A stretch of 64,000 nucleotides of DNA from Stomorhina lunata (taxonomy: Eukaryota > Arthropoda > Insecta > Diptera > Rhiniidae). The notes under the pieces were generated by a model. It saw nothing but the letters and a program-made list of their open reading frames with translations. It did no database searches and was not told the DNA's origin. This document shows, piece after piece, positions 47,858 to 61,283 of the stretch (the stretch's first letter is position 1; every line of letters starts with the position of its first letter). The stretch spans positions 113,990,156 to 114,054,155 of the forward strand of contig OW121742.1 in the NCBI GenBank assembly GCA_933228675.1, read 5' to 3'. The translations under genes and the position numbers were made by a program.

Positions 47858-47987
47858 TGTGGGGTTTATATAACTCAAGCGGCTGACGATTGAGTGAAAT
47901 TTACATGTGTTTTGTTATTGTAACAAAAACAAAATACATGTAAATTTCACTCAATCGTCAGCCGCTTGAGTTATATAAACCCACACT
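47858..47987. repeat. Near-perfect 130-bp inverted repeat
   Basis: Arms of about 62 bp pair almost completely with almost no loop. Key arm segments are TATAACTCAAGCGGCTGACG and ATTGAGTGAAATTTACATG. One bulge near the outer end and about three mismatches near the centre were seen. It is far more GC-balanced than the satellite around it, so it is probably a separate insertion. Confidence 0.9.
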
Positions 47988-48059
47988 AAAACTCTTAAAA
48001 CTTGTTTACTACATTTAATTTATTTTTCTTCTGTTATCCTTGACACCCAGTGGAGCATA

Positions 48060-48180
48060 GGGCCTCTACATTTAATTTATTTATTTTGAGTTTATTAATA
48101 ATAAACTCAAAATATTAAAATTATTAATAATAAACTCAAAATATTAAAATAATAAATAATATTTTGAGTTTATTATTTTT
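48060..48180. repeat. AT-rich nested palindromes
   Basis: ATTTTGAGTTTATTA and TAATAAACTCAAAAT alternate three to four times, forming several possible hairpins. Confidence 0.7.
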
Positions 48181-49130
48181 CTTTAAAATTTTAAAATTTA
48201 AAAAAATGTAAAAACTGGATAAACCTAAATTGAACTAATATCAAAGCAATAATACAAAATTATTAACATTATTCTTAAAAATTTCTTGTTTTTAAAAATA
48301 CATTTTTTAAAGATTTTAAAGCTCCTAAATATAGGCAAAGTTTTTTAAAATTTTAAAATTTTGAAAATCCTATATAAACCCAATTTATAGAAAAATATGA
48401 GAAAGGCTATAAGCCAAAAATCATATGAAAACCCTTTCGAAAATTAAAAACTTAAAGAAATGTATGTAATAGAATTTATTGAAGTTTAGTTAATTTTTTC
48501 GAATAAATTGTAAAATTCAAAGAAAACCTAAATTCCACAAATATTAAACAAATAATACAAAATTATTAGATTTTTTCTTTCAAACCTACTTAACAGTAAG
48601 AAATATTTTCAAAAATTTCCCCAGACCCTAAAAGTAGGCAAAGTTTTTATAAACTTGAAAATTTTAGAAATCCAAGAAAAACTCAAATTAAAGAAAATTA
48701 TGAATAGCACTATAAAATAAAATATTTATTAAAATGTTGCTCCTAAGACTTAAAAATTCTACTATTACCCACTTTTTTGAACATCTATTTCTTTTGATCA
48801 AACCCTATTCTATTATTTTTCATTCGCACTATCCTTGTTTTCCATAATTTATGTACACATACATATAAATATTTCAATACACAATATCAAGTTTGTTTTT
48901 GCATTTTGTACAAAAGGACAAAATAAATATTTTTCTAAAGATAGTCATCCATTTGTTAGATAGTCACAGGGACAGACATTTCAGTCATATCACAGAGTTG
49001 AAGTGTATTGTCGAAAAATAGGGAAAAAAATTTAAAAAACATCAACAAAATTCGAATAACAAAGCTCTACAGAGTACTACTACTACTAGTTAGGAGTCAT
49101 TTGTTTCTTGTTTTTTTCTATGAAGAATAA

Positions 49131-49426
49131 CCCAGTAAACAAGTAAAATAACTTATAGATACTTATGTTGTCCTTATGTCTAGCAAAGATTAAACAGAAT
49201 CCAACCGATAAATGTATCAAAATTTTAGATTCAAAAGCATAAGCTAATAAATAATATTTTAATAAAAATATTGGTCTTACTTTATATAAATCATGTAAGT
49301 TATCTTGACATTTCTCTGATAATAGTCGACCCTTCAAGCTTCTTACTATCGTGCTAAGATCTTTCAATATTAACAAAATTTTCTCCTTGGAACTTTTACC
49401 TATGTCTTAAGAACTCTTCACTGGGT
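49131..49426. mobile_element. MITE-like unit with CCCAGT ends
   Basis: It starts ACCCAGTAAAC and ends CTTCACTGGGT, with loosely complementary sub-terminal sequence (TATGTC / GACATA). About 296 bp. No target duplication could be fixed. The ends resemble those of the element starting at 62,873. Confidence 0.45.
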
Positions 49427-50761
49427 AGCCACCACCAGAAAAAATCCTCCATCACTTTTACACTGACACGCAGCACAATACATACAAAAGCTTTCCGTCG
49501 TTTGATAGTGTCAAGTGTAAATTTATACACAAACAATTATGATTGATGGCAACTGATATCGAGGGAAAATGAAAATGGTATCAAGAATGAATAGATGAAT
49601 GAATGAATGAATGAATGACTAAATGTAATATAATGATAAAAGTTCATAAATAAACACATAAATATTACATACTAAATTAAATTAACTTATTGATTTACGG
49701 AAAGCAAAAACTAAAGCATAGTTTAAGGTTTAAATAAAAGATTTTTCTTATATTTAAACTTATAGTATTTCTTTAGAAAGTTTTATGTTTAACTAACATG
49801 AAGGATATTAAAATAAAGGACCATATAAACTTTATACGGTCCTATATAACTTAATCTTTATATAGTCTTCTATTTAACCTAATCGAAGGGCTTTATATAA
49901 TCTTATATTCAACCTAATCGTAGGTCTTTATATAGTCTTATATATACAAAATATTAAAGCAATAATATAAAATTATTACAATTTTAATTTAAAACTACCA
50001 AATGCTAAAAAATAACTTTTCAAAAAATTTAACAAGCCCCTAAAAGTAGGCAATTTTTTTTAAACATAAACATTTTTTAAATCTAATAAAAACTCAAATT
50101 GCAAAAAAATATGGAAAATACTACAAATCTAAAATTATATGTAAAAACTTTTTAAAATGACCATGAATTCTTTTTTTTTTTTTTTGTTTAATTAGTTTTT
50201 TCGCTGAAAATTTTATAAATTGAAAATTTAGAAAAAAACCTAAATTGCTCAAGTATTAAAACAATAATACAAAATTATTAATATTTTTCTTTAAAACAAC
50301 TTAATGCTAAAAATAATTTTTCTAAATATTCACAAGCCCCTAAAAGTAGGCAATATTTTTCAAAACTTTAAAATTTAAAAATTCTAAGTAAAATTCAAAT
50401 TATAGAAAAATGTGATTAATACTTCAAATTATGTTAAAACCCGATAAAACTTGTCTATTGCATGCATTTTTTATGTTTAGTTAATGTTTTTCTGGGAATG
50501 TTTCGCAAATTGAAAATTTTGTAAAAAACTCAATTTCCTTCAATATAAAAACCTAATCGTAGGTCTTTATAGAGAATTATATTTAACATAATCGTAGGTC
50601 TTTATATGGTCTTATATTTAACCTAATGGTAGGTCTTTATACTGTCCTATATTTAACCTAATTGTAGGTCTTAAAATAGTCTTATATTTAAACTAATCGT
50701 AGGACTTTATATAGCCTTATATTTAACCTTATCGTCAGTCTTCAAGAATCGATCTTCAATT

Positions 50762-51800
50762 TGATTCTATATTTAAATATCAGCAGTTGTTTCCCTTTAC
50801 TTAATCCCAAATAAATAAGAAATTTTTCTTGAAGCCCATAACATCCTCTTGCCATTAATTGAAGGATTTCAAGGCATATGTCTTCAAACACCGGTCACTT
50901 TTTTAATATTATAAATACAATAATTTCAAAATCATGCAATTGCTTTTTTATTGTTTTTAGTTTTTTTCCTAAGCCAATTTTCTAACCATTAAATCGCGTT
51001 AAGTGATCACATCCGTTACCTAAAAAATATATCAAAAAACCCTAACTCTTACAAAAAGATCAAACATGATCGAAAAGTTGAGAAAATAATATGATCAAAT
51101 GGAATAGATGATGAGAAAAGGGAAAAGGAGGAAAAGACTAAATGTTATTTTAGCTAAGCGGAAATAAAAAGGTTCAATTAAAAAAAAACTCTTTGTTTAT
51201 TTGAAATATTTGTTTGAGGCCCTTTGCGGCATCTAAAGACAATTTGATTTCTCAAACCACACAGGTCTTTTCGAAAAAGGGATTCTACAAACGAACAACT
51301 GTTTCACTTTAAAACAAATTTTGGAATATTTCGATCTTCATATATTTTGGCTTTAATCTTAATGTTTGTGTTATTTTTGTTGTTTATTAGAGACAAATAA
51401 CACATTATTTTGTACTTGTTTATGATTTTGAAGATCCTTTTAAGGACTTGACTTCCTTTTTGGCTGTACTAGTATGTTTCTTCTCTAAACCTTCTGCCAG
51501 CTTCAACTCTTGAGAACGAAAATCTTCTAATCAAACAGAAGCATAAAATATTTTATTAAAAATTATTGGGTTTTAAATGTTATTTTTATGGTACTTTAGA
51601 AAAATTGTCCTTTTTCACGTTTTTTTCCTTTGGCTGAACAAATGTTGCTAGAGTTTTGTTGGGTTTATTAAAGAAAAAGGGTTTCCTTTGTTATCATCTG
51701 CTGTATCTTTCTTTGTTAGATGAGATTTTCAGGTAAATTGTGAATAATAATTTTGATATTAAATTGAAGAATTATTATGTAAGAATTTGATTGACAGGCA
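50762..51800 (+). repeat. Unique inner part of the left foldback arm
   Basis: Reverse complement of 54,741-55,795 with high identity and small indels. Confidence 0.9.
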
Positions 51801-51805
51801 CTTAA

Positions 51806-52850
51806 ATGCTTAAGAGTTTTAGAAATTCATATTTTTAGTTTTGAAAATCATGATAATCGCACCTGACTAACAACAATACATAAAAAAACAATACATACAG
51901 CAAATAAAATTCTCAGAGCACATTCTCATTTTAATAGTGAGCACTCTTATTTAAAAACACTCTCCATTTGGCCAACCTTGTTCTAAGCCACAATAAATAA
52001 AAAATGCAGGAAGTTTTGAAACAAATTAACAATGACCAACAGAAAAGCATTAATAATTTTATGAAAAAAAATACCTAAAATATTAACAAAAAAAAATCTG
52101 TCTCTTATATAGGGAACAAAATAGCTAATACCGTAAAATTGTCGGCAATTCCTCTAAACACAAAAAACCTATAAATTATAACAAATTATTATTGTTTTGT
52201 CATCTTTTGTCACCTTCCGCTATTACAAAATTTTTCCCAATGTCATGTCATTTTTTAAGGGTTTAATATTTGAACAAATTCCTTATTCCGTTTTTTATTG
52301 TTTGGTCTTCTATTTATTTTTCCTCTTTTTTAGATATTTTGGAAATTTTTGTGTGTGTGTGTTTTTTCACGGTAGCCGGAAGTATCTAATGAGATCATTA
52401 GGTCATCCCTGTTTTTTACTTTAAAGTCATCCTGTTTAAGTTAATTCAATACAAAATTGTTTTGAATGGCAACAAAAATCTATGGCCCATAAACTATAGA
52501 CTTAAAAGTCTATTGTCATCTAATATTATCGATGTAACTATTTTGAAATTTTATGGCCTTTGTTGGTTTTTATCAACAACGTCTAGTTTTGAGATGGTAA
52601 TTTTATGCATTTTAAAGAAGGAAGTGATGATGATCGTGTTGATTTGAAATATCGTTAAAATAGGGAAATTGCCGATAACTAACCAAAAGAATTTTCAAAG
52701 ACCCAAGGTTTAGAACAATGCACTAAAAACATACTATCGGAGTAATATTAAACTATACAAATACTTAGGATAAGGTTAATTAGGATAAATTCAAGACCAT
52801 ATAAATTCCTGAGATTGTGACAAGTATTAGACTTTGTAAAGACCTACGTG
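51806..52850. other. Left part of the foldback centre
   Basis: Frames at 52,197-52,424 and 52,462-52,647 lack motifs or splice support. No gene supported. Confidence 0.5.
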
Positions 52851-54090
52851 TAGGACAAATGAAAGTCTTTATAAAGGCCTACGATTATAAATATATATGG
52901 AGCTACGATTAGGACAAATGAAAGACTATATAAAGACCTACGATTAGGACAAATGAAAGACTATATAAAGACCTACGATTAGGACCAATGAAAGACTATA
53001 TAAAGACCTACGACTAGGACAAATGAAAGACTATATAAAGACCTACGATTAGGACAAATGAAAGACTATATAAAGACCTACGATTAGGACAAATGAAAGA
53101 CTATATAAAGACCTACGATTAGGACAAATGAAAGGCTATATAAAGACCTACGATTAGGACCAATGAAAGACTATATAAAGACCTACGATTAGGACAAATG
53201 AAAGACTATATAAAGACCTACGATTAGGACAAATGAAAGACTATATAAAGACCTACGATTAGGACAAATGAAAGACTATATAAAGACCTACGATTAGGAC
53301 AAATGAAAGACTATATAAAGACCTATGATTAGGACAAATGAAAGACTATATAAAGACCTACGATTAGGACAAATGAAAGACTATATAAAGACCTACGATT
53401 AGGACAAATGAAAGACTATATAAAGACCTACGATTAGGACCAATGAAAGACTATATAAAGACCTACGATTAGGACAAATGAAAGACTATATAAAGACCTA
53501 CGATTAGGACCAATGAAAGACTATATAAAGACCTACGATTAGGACAAATGAAAGACTATATAAAGACCTACGATTAGGACAAATGAAAGACTATATAAAG
53601 ACCTACGATTAGGACAAATGAAAGACTATATAAAGACCTACGATTAAGACAAATGAAAGACTATATAAAGACCTACGATTAGGAAAAATGAAAGACTATA
53701 TAAAGACCTACGATTAGGACAAATGAAAGACTATATAAAGACCTACGATTAAGACAAATGAAAGACTATATAAAGACCTACGATTAGGACAAATGAAAGA
53801 CTATATAAAGACCTACGATTAGGACAAATGAAAGACTATATAAAGACTTACGATTAGGACAAATAAAAGACTATATAAAGACCTACGATTAGGACAAATG
53901 AAAGACTATATAAAGACCTAGGATTAGGACAAATGAAAGACTATATAAAGACCAACAATTAAGGCAAATGAAAGACTTTATAAAGACCTACGCTTAAGAC
54001 AAATAAAAGACTTTATAATGACCTACGATTAATACAAATGAAAGACTATATAAAGACCTACGATTAGGACAAATGAAAGACCTACGACCT
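52850..54090 (+). repeat. 35-bp minisatellite, about 33 copies
   Basis: Unit contains TATATAAAGACCTACGATTA followed by GGACAAATGAAAGAC. Copies differ mainly by GGACC/GGACA and rare single changes. CCTACGATTAGG is an imperfect palindrome. Shorter ~24-bp derivatives (GACTGTATATAGACCTACGA) follow to about 54,440. Variants of the same unit lie in both arms of the inverted repeat. Confidence 0.95.
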
Positions 54091-54737
54091 ACGGTTATGA
54101 TTGTATATAGACCTACGATTATGACTATTTAAAGACCTACAATTATGACTGTATATAGACCTACGATTATGACTGTATATAGACCTACGATTAAGACTGT
54201 GTATAGACTTACATTTATGACTGTATATAGACCTTCGATTTTGACTGTATATAGACCTACGATCAGGACAAATGAAAGACTATATGAAGACCTACGATAA
54301 CGACTATATAAAGGCCTACTATTATGACTATATAAAGACCTACGATTAGGACAAATGAAAGACTATGTAAAGACCTACGATTAGGACTATATAAAGACCA
54401 ACGATATAGACAAAATAATGATTATATTAAGTCTTACGAGTGGGTTTAAGTAGTAGTTAAAATATAGTCGTTCAAATAAAATACAAATATTAGACAAAAG
54501 GGAAATTTATTTTTATCTTATAAAAAACCTTCATTAAGGATGGAATAAGACTATCTAGAGATCCAGGAATACTCTTATTTTAAAGGTAGACTGAAGATGA
54601 AATTTTCATTATCGCATGCATATAATCTTTGATATTTCGAAAATTTCACGATTTTCTCATAATTTCTTATTTACTCAGGTGTAATTATCATAATATTCCA
54701 AAGAAAAAAAATTTATAAAAAACATTTAATCCTTAAA
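54091..54737. other. Right part of the foldback centre
   Basis: Degenerate 24-35-bp repeats to about 54,440, then AT-rich sequence. No gene seen. Confidence 0.6.
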
Positions 54738-54740
54738 GTG

Positions 54741-55795
54741 TCTGTCAATCAAATTCTTACATAATAATTCTTCAATTTAATATCAAAATTATTATCCACA
54801 ATTTGGCTGAGAATCTCCTCTAACAAAGAAAGATACAGCAGATGATAACAAAGGAAACCCTTTTTCTTTAACAAACCCAAAAAGATTCTAATAACATTTG
54901 TTCAGCCAAAGGAAAAAAAGGTGAAAAAGGACAATTTTTCTAAACTACCATAAAAATAACATTTAAAACCCAATAATTTTTGATAAAAATATTTCATGCC
55001 TCTATTTGATTAGAACATTTCCGTTTTGGAGAAACAAAACTGACAGCAGTTAAGGAAAATGAAAGAAACTAACTACACAAACAAAGCAATCAGATCCTAA
55101 AAAGGATCTTCAAAATCTTAAACAAGTACAAAATGATAAGATATTTGTCCAATAAACAACAAAACTAACACAAACATTAAGATTAAGGCCGTAACATATG
55201 AAGATCGAAAATATCTAAGAATTGGTTAAAAGTGAAACAGTTGTTCATTTCTAGAATCCCTTTTTCGAAAAGACCTGTGTGGTTTGAGAAATCAAATTGT
55301 CTTTAGCTGCCGCAAAAGGCCCTCAACCTCAAACAAATATTTCAAATAAACAAAGAGTTTTTCTAATTGAACCTTTTTATTTCCGTTTAGCTAAAATAAC
55401 ATTTAGTCTTTTCCTCCCTTTCCCTTTTCTCATCATCTATTCCCTTTGATCATATTATTTTCTCAACTTTTCGATCATGTTTGATCTTTTTATAAGAGTT
55501 TGGGTTTTTTGATATATTTTTTAGGTAACGGATGTGATCACTTAACGCGATTTAATGGTTAGAAAATTGGCTTAGGAAAAAACCTAAAAATAATAAAAAA
55601 GCAATTGCATGATTTGAAATTATTGTATTTATAATGTTAAAAAAGTGACCGGTGTTTGAAGACATATGCCTTGAAATCCTTCAATTTATGGCAAAAGGAT
55701 GTTATGGACTTCAAGAAAAATTTCATATTTATTTGGGATAAAGTGAAGGGAAAAAACTGCTGATATTTAAATACATAGAATTGAAGATCTAATCA
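54741..55795 (-). repeat. Unique inner part of the right foldback arm
   Basis: Reverse complement of 50,762-51,800. Confidence 0.9.
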
Positions 55796-56099
55796 TGAAG
55801 ACTAGCGATTAGGTTAAAACTAAGACTATATGAAGACCTACTATTATTTTAGTTTAATATAAGACTATATAAAGACCTACGATTAGGTAAAAATAAGACT
55901 ATAAAGTTAGATATAAGATATAAGATATAAAGACCTACGATTAAGCTTATTATAAGACTATATAAAGACTCACGATTAAGTTAAATATAAGACTATATAT
56001 GTTGACACAAATAAGGTTTTTAATAAATTTTTAATGTGTGAAATATTCACCGAAAATCATTAACTGAACACAAAAAATGCAATAGACAAGTTTTATCGA

Positions 56100-57110
56100 G
56101 CCTAAACATAATTTAATGTATTCATCATATTTTTTTATAATTTGAGTTTTTCTAAGAATTTTAAAATTTTAAAGTTTTTAAAAATATTGCCTACTTTTAG
56201 GGGCTGGTGAATATGCTCAAAAATTATTTTTAACATTAAGTCATTTTAAAGAAAAATTTTAATAATTTTGTATTATTCTTTTAATATTTAAGCAATTTAG
56301 GTTTCTTTCTAAGTTTTAAATTTATAAAATTTTTACAGAAAAAAATTAATTAAACACAAAAAAAATGAATTCATGGACATTTTTTAAATCTTTTTAAATA
56401 TAATTTTTGATTTGAAGTATTTTCCCATTTTTTTTGCAATTTGAGTTATAGTTAGATTAAAAAAATTTTTACGTTTTAAAAAAAATTGCTTACTTTTAGG
56501 GGCTTGTAAAATTTTAGAAAAATAATTTTTGGCATAAGACAGTCTTAAATTAAAATTGTAATAATTTTGTATTGCTTTAATATTTTTGAAATATGAGACT
56601 ATATAAAGATCTAATTAGGTTAAATATTAGACTTTATGAGTATTCATCACATTTTTTTATAATTTGAGTTTTTCTAAGAATTTTAAAATTTTAAAGTTTT
56701 GAAAAATATTGCCTACTTTTAGGGGCTGTGGATATATTGAAACAACATTTCCAGCATTAAGTTATTTTAAAATTTTTATAATTTTGTATTATTCTTTTAA
56801 TATTTAAGCAATTTAGGTTTTTTTTCTAAGTTTTAAATTTATAGAATTTTCAGCGAAAAATTAATTAAACAAAAAAAAATAAAAATTCATGGACATTTTC
56901 AAAAGTTTTTAAACATAATATGAGATTTGAAGTATTTTCCATATTTGTTTGCAATTTGAGTTTTTATTAGATTTAAAAAAATTTTTACGTTTTAAAAAAA
57001 TTGCCTACTTTTAGGGGCTTGTGAAATTTTTGAAAAGTTATTTTTAGCATAAGGCATTCTTAAATAATAATTGTAATAATTTTGTATTATTGCTTTAATA
57101 TTTTTTAAAT
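56100..57110 (-). repeat. TAGGCAA satellite in reverse orientation
   Basis: TTGCCTACTTTTAGGGGC-type boxes near 56,190, 56,490, 56,710 and 57,000, each with AATAATTTTGTATT. They are the mirror of the units at 49.95-50.45 kb. Confidence 0.85.
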
Positions 57111-57905
57111 ATAAGACTATATAAAGATCTACGATTAGGTTAAACATAGGACTTTATAAAGACCTACGATTAGGTTAAATATAAAACTATATAAAGACCT
57201 ACGATTAGGTTAAATATAATACTATATTAAGACCTATGATTAGGAAAAATGTAGGACTAAATATATAAAGACCCACGATTAAATTTAATATAAGACTATA
57301 TAAAGTTCTACTATTAGGTTAAATATGAGACAATACAAAGACCCACGATTAGGTCAGATATAAGACTATATAAAGACCTACGATTAGGTCAGATATAAGA
57401 CTATATAAAGAACTACGATTAAATTTGATATAAGACTATATAAAGACCTACGATTAAATTTGATATAAGACTATATAAAGACCTACGATTAAGTTAAATA
57501 CGAGACTATATAAAGACCTTCGATTAGGTTAAATATAAGGCAATATAAAGACCTTCGATTAGGTTAAATATAAGGCAATATTAAGACCTAAGATTAGGCT
57601 AAATATAAGACTATATAAACCCCCACGATTAGGTTAAATACGAGACTATATAAAGACCTACGATTAGGTTAAGTATAAGACTATATACAGACCCACGATT
57701 AGGTCAGATATAAGACTTTTTAAAGACCTACAATGAGGTCAGATATGAGGCGATATAAAGACCGATTAGGTTGAATATGCGACTATATAAAAACCTACGA
57801 TTAGGTTAAAAATAAAACTATACAAAGACCTACGATTAGGTTAAGTATAATACCCTATAAGGCCCCCACGATTCGGTTAGATATAAGACAATACAAAGAC
57901 CTATG
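57110..57905 (+). repeat. Degenerate 35-bp minisatellite, right outer arm
   Basis: About 22 units of the type GACTATATAAAGACCTACGA followed by TTAGGTTAAATATAA, more diverged than the central array. The counterpart in reverse orientation is at 49,840-49,945 and 50,545-50,760. Confidence 0.9.
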
Positions 57906-57907
57906 GT

Positions 57908-58199
57908 TTGTCCCCCAGCAACAATATTTGAGGGTGCTATCATTTATTAGCACTTAAGTGTATTTTAGGTGGAATTTAGGCTGTTTCCGTAAGTGTTTTG
58001 TATGGAAGCTATGGTTAAATGTGAACCGATTTCGATAAAATTGTATACGCTTCTCTGTGACAAATTTTATCATCACATCTGTTATAGTTTGTCATTTATT
58101 AGCAAATAAGCGATTAGCCTAGGCGAGGTTATACGGGAGCTATGGCCAAATGAAAATTGATTTCGTCTAATTTCAACAGACAAACGGACAAACAAACAT

Positions 58200-58200
<1 letters not shown>
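57908..58200 (+). mobile_element. mini-me/Helentron-like segment (inference)
   Basis: Contains GGAAGCTATGG...GAACCGATTTCG and again GGGAGCTATGGCC...TTGATTTCG just before the CAGA tract. This arrangement resembles the short non-autonomous dispersed elements of flies whose internal (GTCY)n region seeds microsatellites. Ends were not defined. Confidence 0.4.
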
Positions 58201-58905
<705 letters not shown>

Positions 58906-59259
58906 AGACATATAGACAGACAAACAGATATCGCTCAATCGTCTTAGGTGTTTGAGCCAATATTAAGAAAATTACATTCTATTCTATTCCAACATTTTTC
59001 CTAAAAATCCCTATTTTCTTATTTGTAGATAACATATACTCATGTAAATAGGTCAAATATAAATTTATTATCCTCTTTCCTTTAAAACAAGTTTCACCTC
59101 CTTTTCCTATGAAATTTTACTAAAGTTTTCTCAACATAATTTCTATTTTCATTATTATTAAAATCAGGGTTTTCCCTCTATTTTGCAAGTTCATCTTTCA
59201 TTTTCTGATATCAACTCCATTTCATCTTGGAATTCCAAGAATTTCTTTGTTATCTTCAG
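58906..59259. other. Spacer after the microsatellite
   Basis: No gene assigned. It ends in a TTATCTTCAG acceptor-like sequence. Confidence 0.5.
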
Positions 59260-59541
59260 CATCAGCTCATCAACATCATTCTTATGTCAGGCGTCTTTAT
59301 CAAGACTCTATTTACTTTCGTTGTATTGGGAATGCAATTTCCATTTACTTTCTATTTCATTTGAGATGGCGTTGTAATGAAGATGATGATGAAGATGATG
59401 ATGCCTGCCAAGCAACCGACAGACTAAAATCAACAAATAAATATTTGCATTTTGCAACCAAGAGTCATCACAATCAGCATTTTCTTACCTTTCCTTCTTC
59501 CCAGCTCCATATCGAGTGTTTTTGTTTGTTTTCTGGTAAAA
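59260..59541 (+). CDS. Possible internal exon (weak)
   Basis: A 94-codon stretch is open between the acceptor-like TTATCTTCAG at 59,250-59,259 and the donor-like GTAAGTG at 59,542. It encodes a His/Ser/Tyr-rich start, an acidic run NEDDDEDDDA and a Cys-containing end. Base composition is higher in GC than the neighbours. No domain was recognised, and no partner exon was identified nearby. Confidence 0.25.
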
Positions 59542-60171
59542 TGTAAGTGTTAGTTTTTTTTATCATTGTCTTTCCTTCTTCCCCTATGTGAATACATACA
59601 TATTTACCTTTAAGATTCATTTTCTCAAATCCAGGTGCTAAAAATATGATAACCTCCATCTGATGTTTACATGTGAAATACTGACCCCCATATGAAAACA
59701 AGCAATTGTAGAAAATATAGAGCTCTCTCTATATAAAATCTTTAGTGGTTCACAATTTTATTTTTTCAAAACGAAAAAGTCCGATAAAGATCTGGTGATT
59801 AACAATTTAAGTATTTATTTAAATGTTAATAAAAGAAATGTTACTGTTTGCTAAATATGATCAGTTTTCTTTATTTAACTGCGAGTAATGAAAGAATTTT
59901 TAAAAATGATGTAATAAGGGAATTCGAGTACAAAATTTGCGTGAAATAATTTATTTATTTAATGGAGTAGGAGATAAGAATTAGGTCTGAGTAAGAAATA
60001 TTTCAGTAATGCGTTAATCACACAACAATTAAAAAAAAAAAAACCTTAAAAATTTTAACAATTTATCATCAAGTGAAGGCAAACACTTTTCTAGTACATG
60101 AAACATTATTTTCGTTGCATACGAGTATGATAAAAAAAAACAAAGAAGATTTCAAAATTTTTTTCGTCTCT
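59542..60171. other. AT-rich spacer
   Basis: Nothing gene-like or repetitive seen. Confidence 0.5.
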
Positions 60172-60960
60172 TTATTAATTTTAAAAGGAAACACTTTATT
60201 TAGTTTAAATACCAAATATCAACTTCAAATGTCAGTCACATCTCAAGTTGTATACATTTAAATATCAAATTTTTCACCGTGTATTCAAACATTTTTTTGT
60301 AAACCCCGAATTCGTTGAATTATTAAAAACAAAATTCGCAATCTACTGTCAACATTTTTCAGCACCTTATTGCCAAGTTTATGTGTTTTAATATACCAAA
60401 ATCTGAACTGCATAAGTTTGCGCAATTTTAATTTATAGCTAATTTTAGGTGTTAACCAGTTGGTAAAATCGTACTACTTTGTGAATTATCAAAAAGAAAA
60501 AAAAAAGAAAAATGTTCTATTTTTCTTTACAAGTTTTAAGAGAAAACATTTCATTTTGATTATATACCAAATATCAACTTCAAATGTCAGCCATAACTCA
60601 AGTTATATACATTAAAAAATAAAATTCTTAACCATTTTTCAAAATTTTTTTGTAAACCCCAAATTCGTTGAAGCATTAAATCTAAAATTCGCAAAGTACT
60701 TTACCTTTATTTTAGTATTTTATAGCCAAAACTATATATTTTAATACACCTGAACTTGAACTGCATAAATTTGCGCAAATTTATTTTGTGCCCGATTTTA
60801 GGAGTTAACCATATGGTAGAATCGTACTAAATATTTGTAAATGATCAAAAAACAGAAGAAGCTTTAAAAATTTTGTATTTTTCTTTGCAAATTTTAAAAG
60901 AAAACACTTTATTTAGTTCAAATACCAAATTTTAACTTAAAATTTAGCACTACTGACACT
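60172..60960 (+). repeat. ~355-bp direct repeat, 2.2 copies
   Basis: ACCAAATATCAACTTCAAAT recurs at about 60,211 and 60,566, with a third start near 60,921. Units share TTTTTTGTAAACCCC, ATTCGTTGAA and AACTGCATAA. Confidence 0.85.
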
Positions 60961-61283
60961 TGTTGCATGCCTTCCAATCAGCCAGTGTCCTACAATGAAG
61001 TAAAAAAGTAAGCATATATCGCGTTTTGATAGTTACAGTAATCTAAAATGATGTTTTCTATATAAACGGAGTCAGATCTGTCTAAAATGAATTCATGCAT
61101 GCAGCTCTCTTTCCAGTTTTGCCATATGGCCCTATAATGAATGTCTTTAGGTCTGCTTAGATGGCGTTGTAATGGTAATCATTTTTAACAATCACCTCTT
61201 GGGATACCAGAATATCGTTCACAGCTTGGTTCCATAGTCAGAGAGAGATAGAACATCACCTAGTGGCATTACAATTCCATTCA
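60961..61283. other. Spacer before the transposase remnant
   Basis: May include unrecognised, decayed 5' parts of the transposon. No gene seen. Confidence 0.4.

Larger units (their letters stand above)
49830..57905. mobile_element. Giant foldback-like inverted repeat (about 8 kb)
   Basis: From outside in, each arm has a 35-bp minisatellite, one or two TAGGCAA satellite units, more 35-bp repeats and about 1.05 kb of unique sequence. The left arm is 49,830-51,805 and the right arm 54,738-57,905 in reverse complement. The best-matched parts are 50,762-51,800 with 54,741-55,795, sharing blocks such as ATGATAACAAAGGAAACC and GTAACGGATGTGATCACTTA. The centre holds an expanded 35-bp array. No transposase was found. 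Confidence 0.75.
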
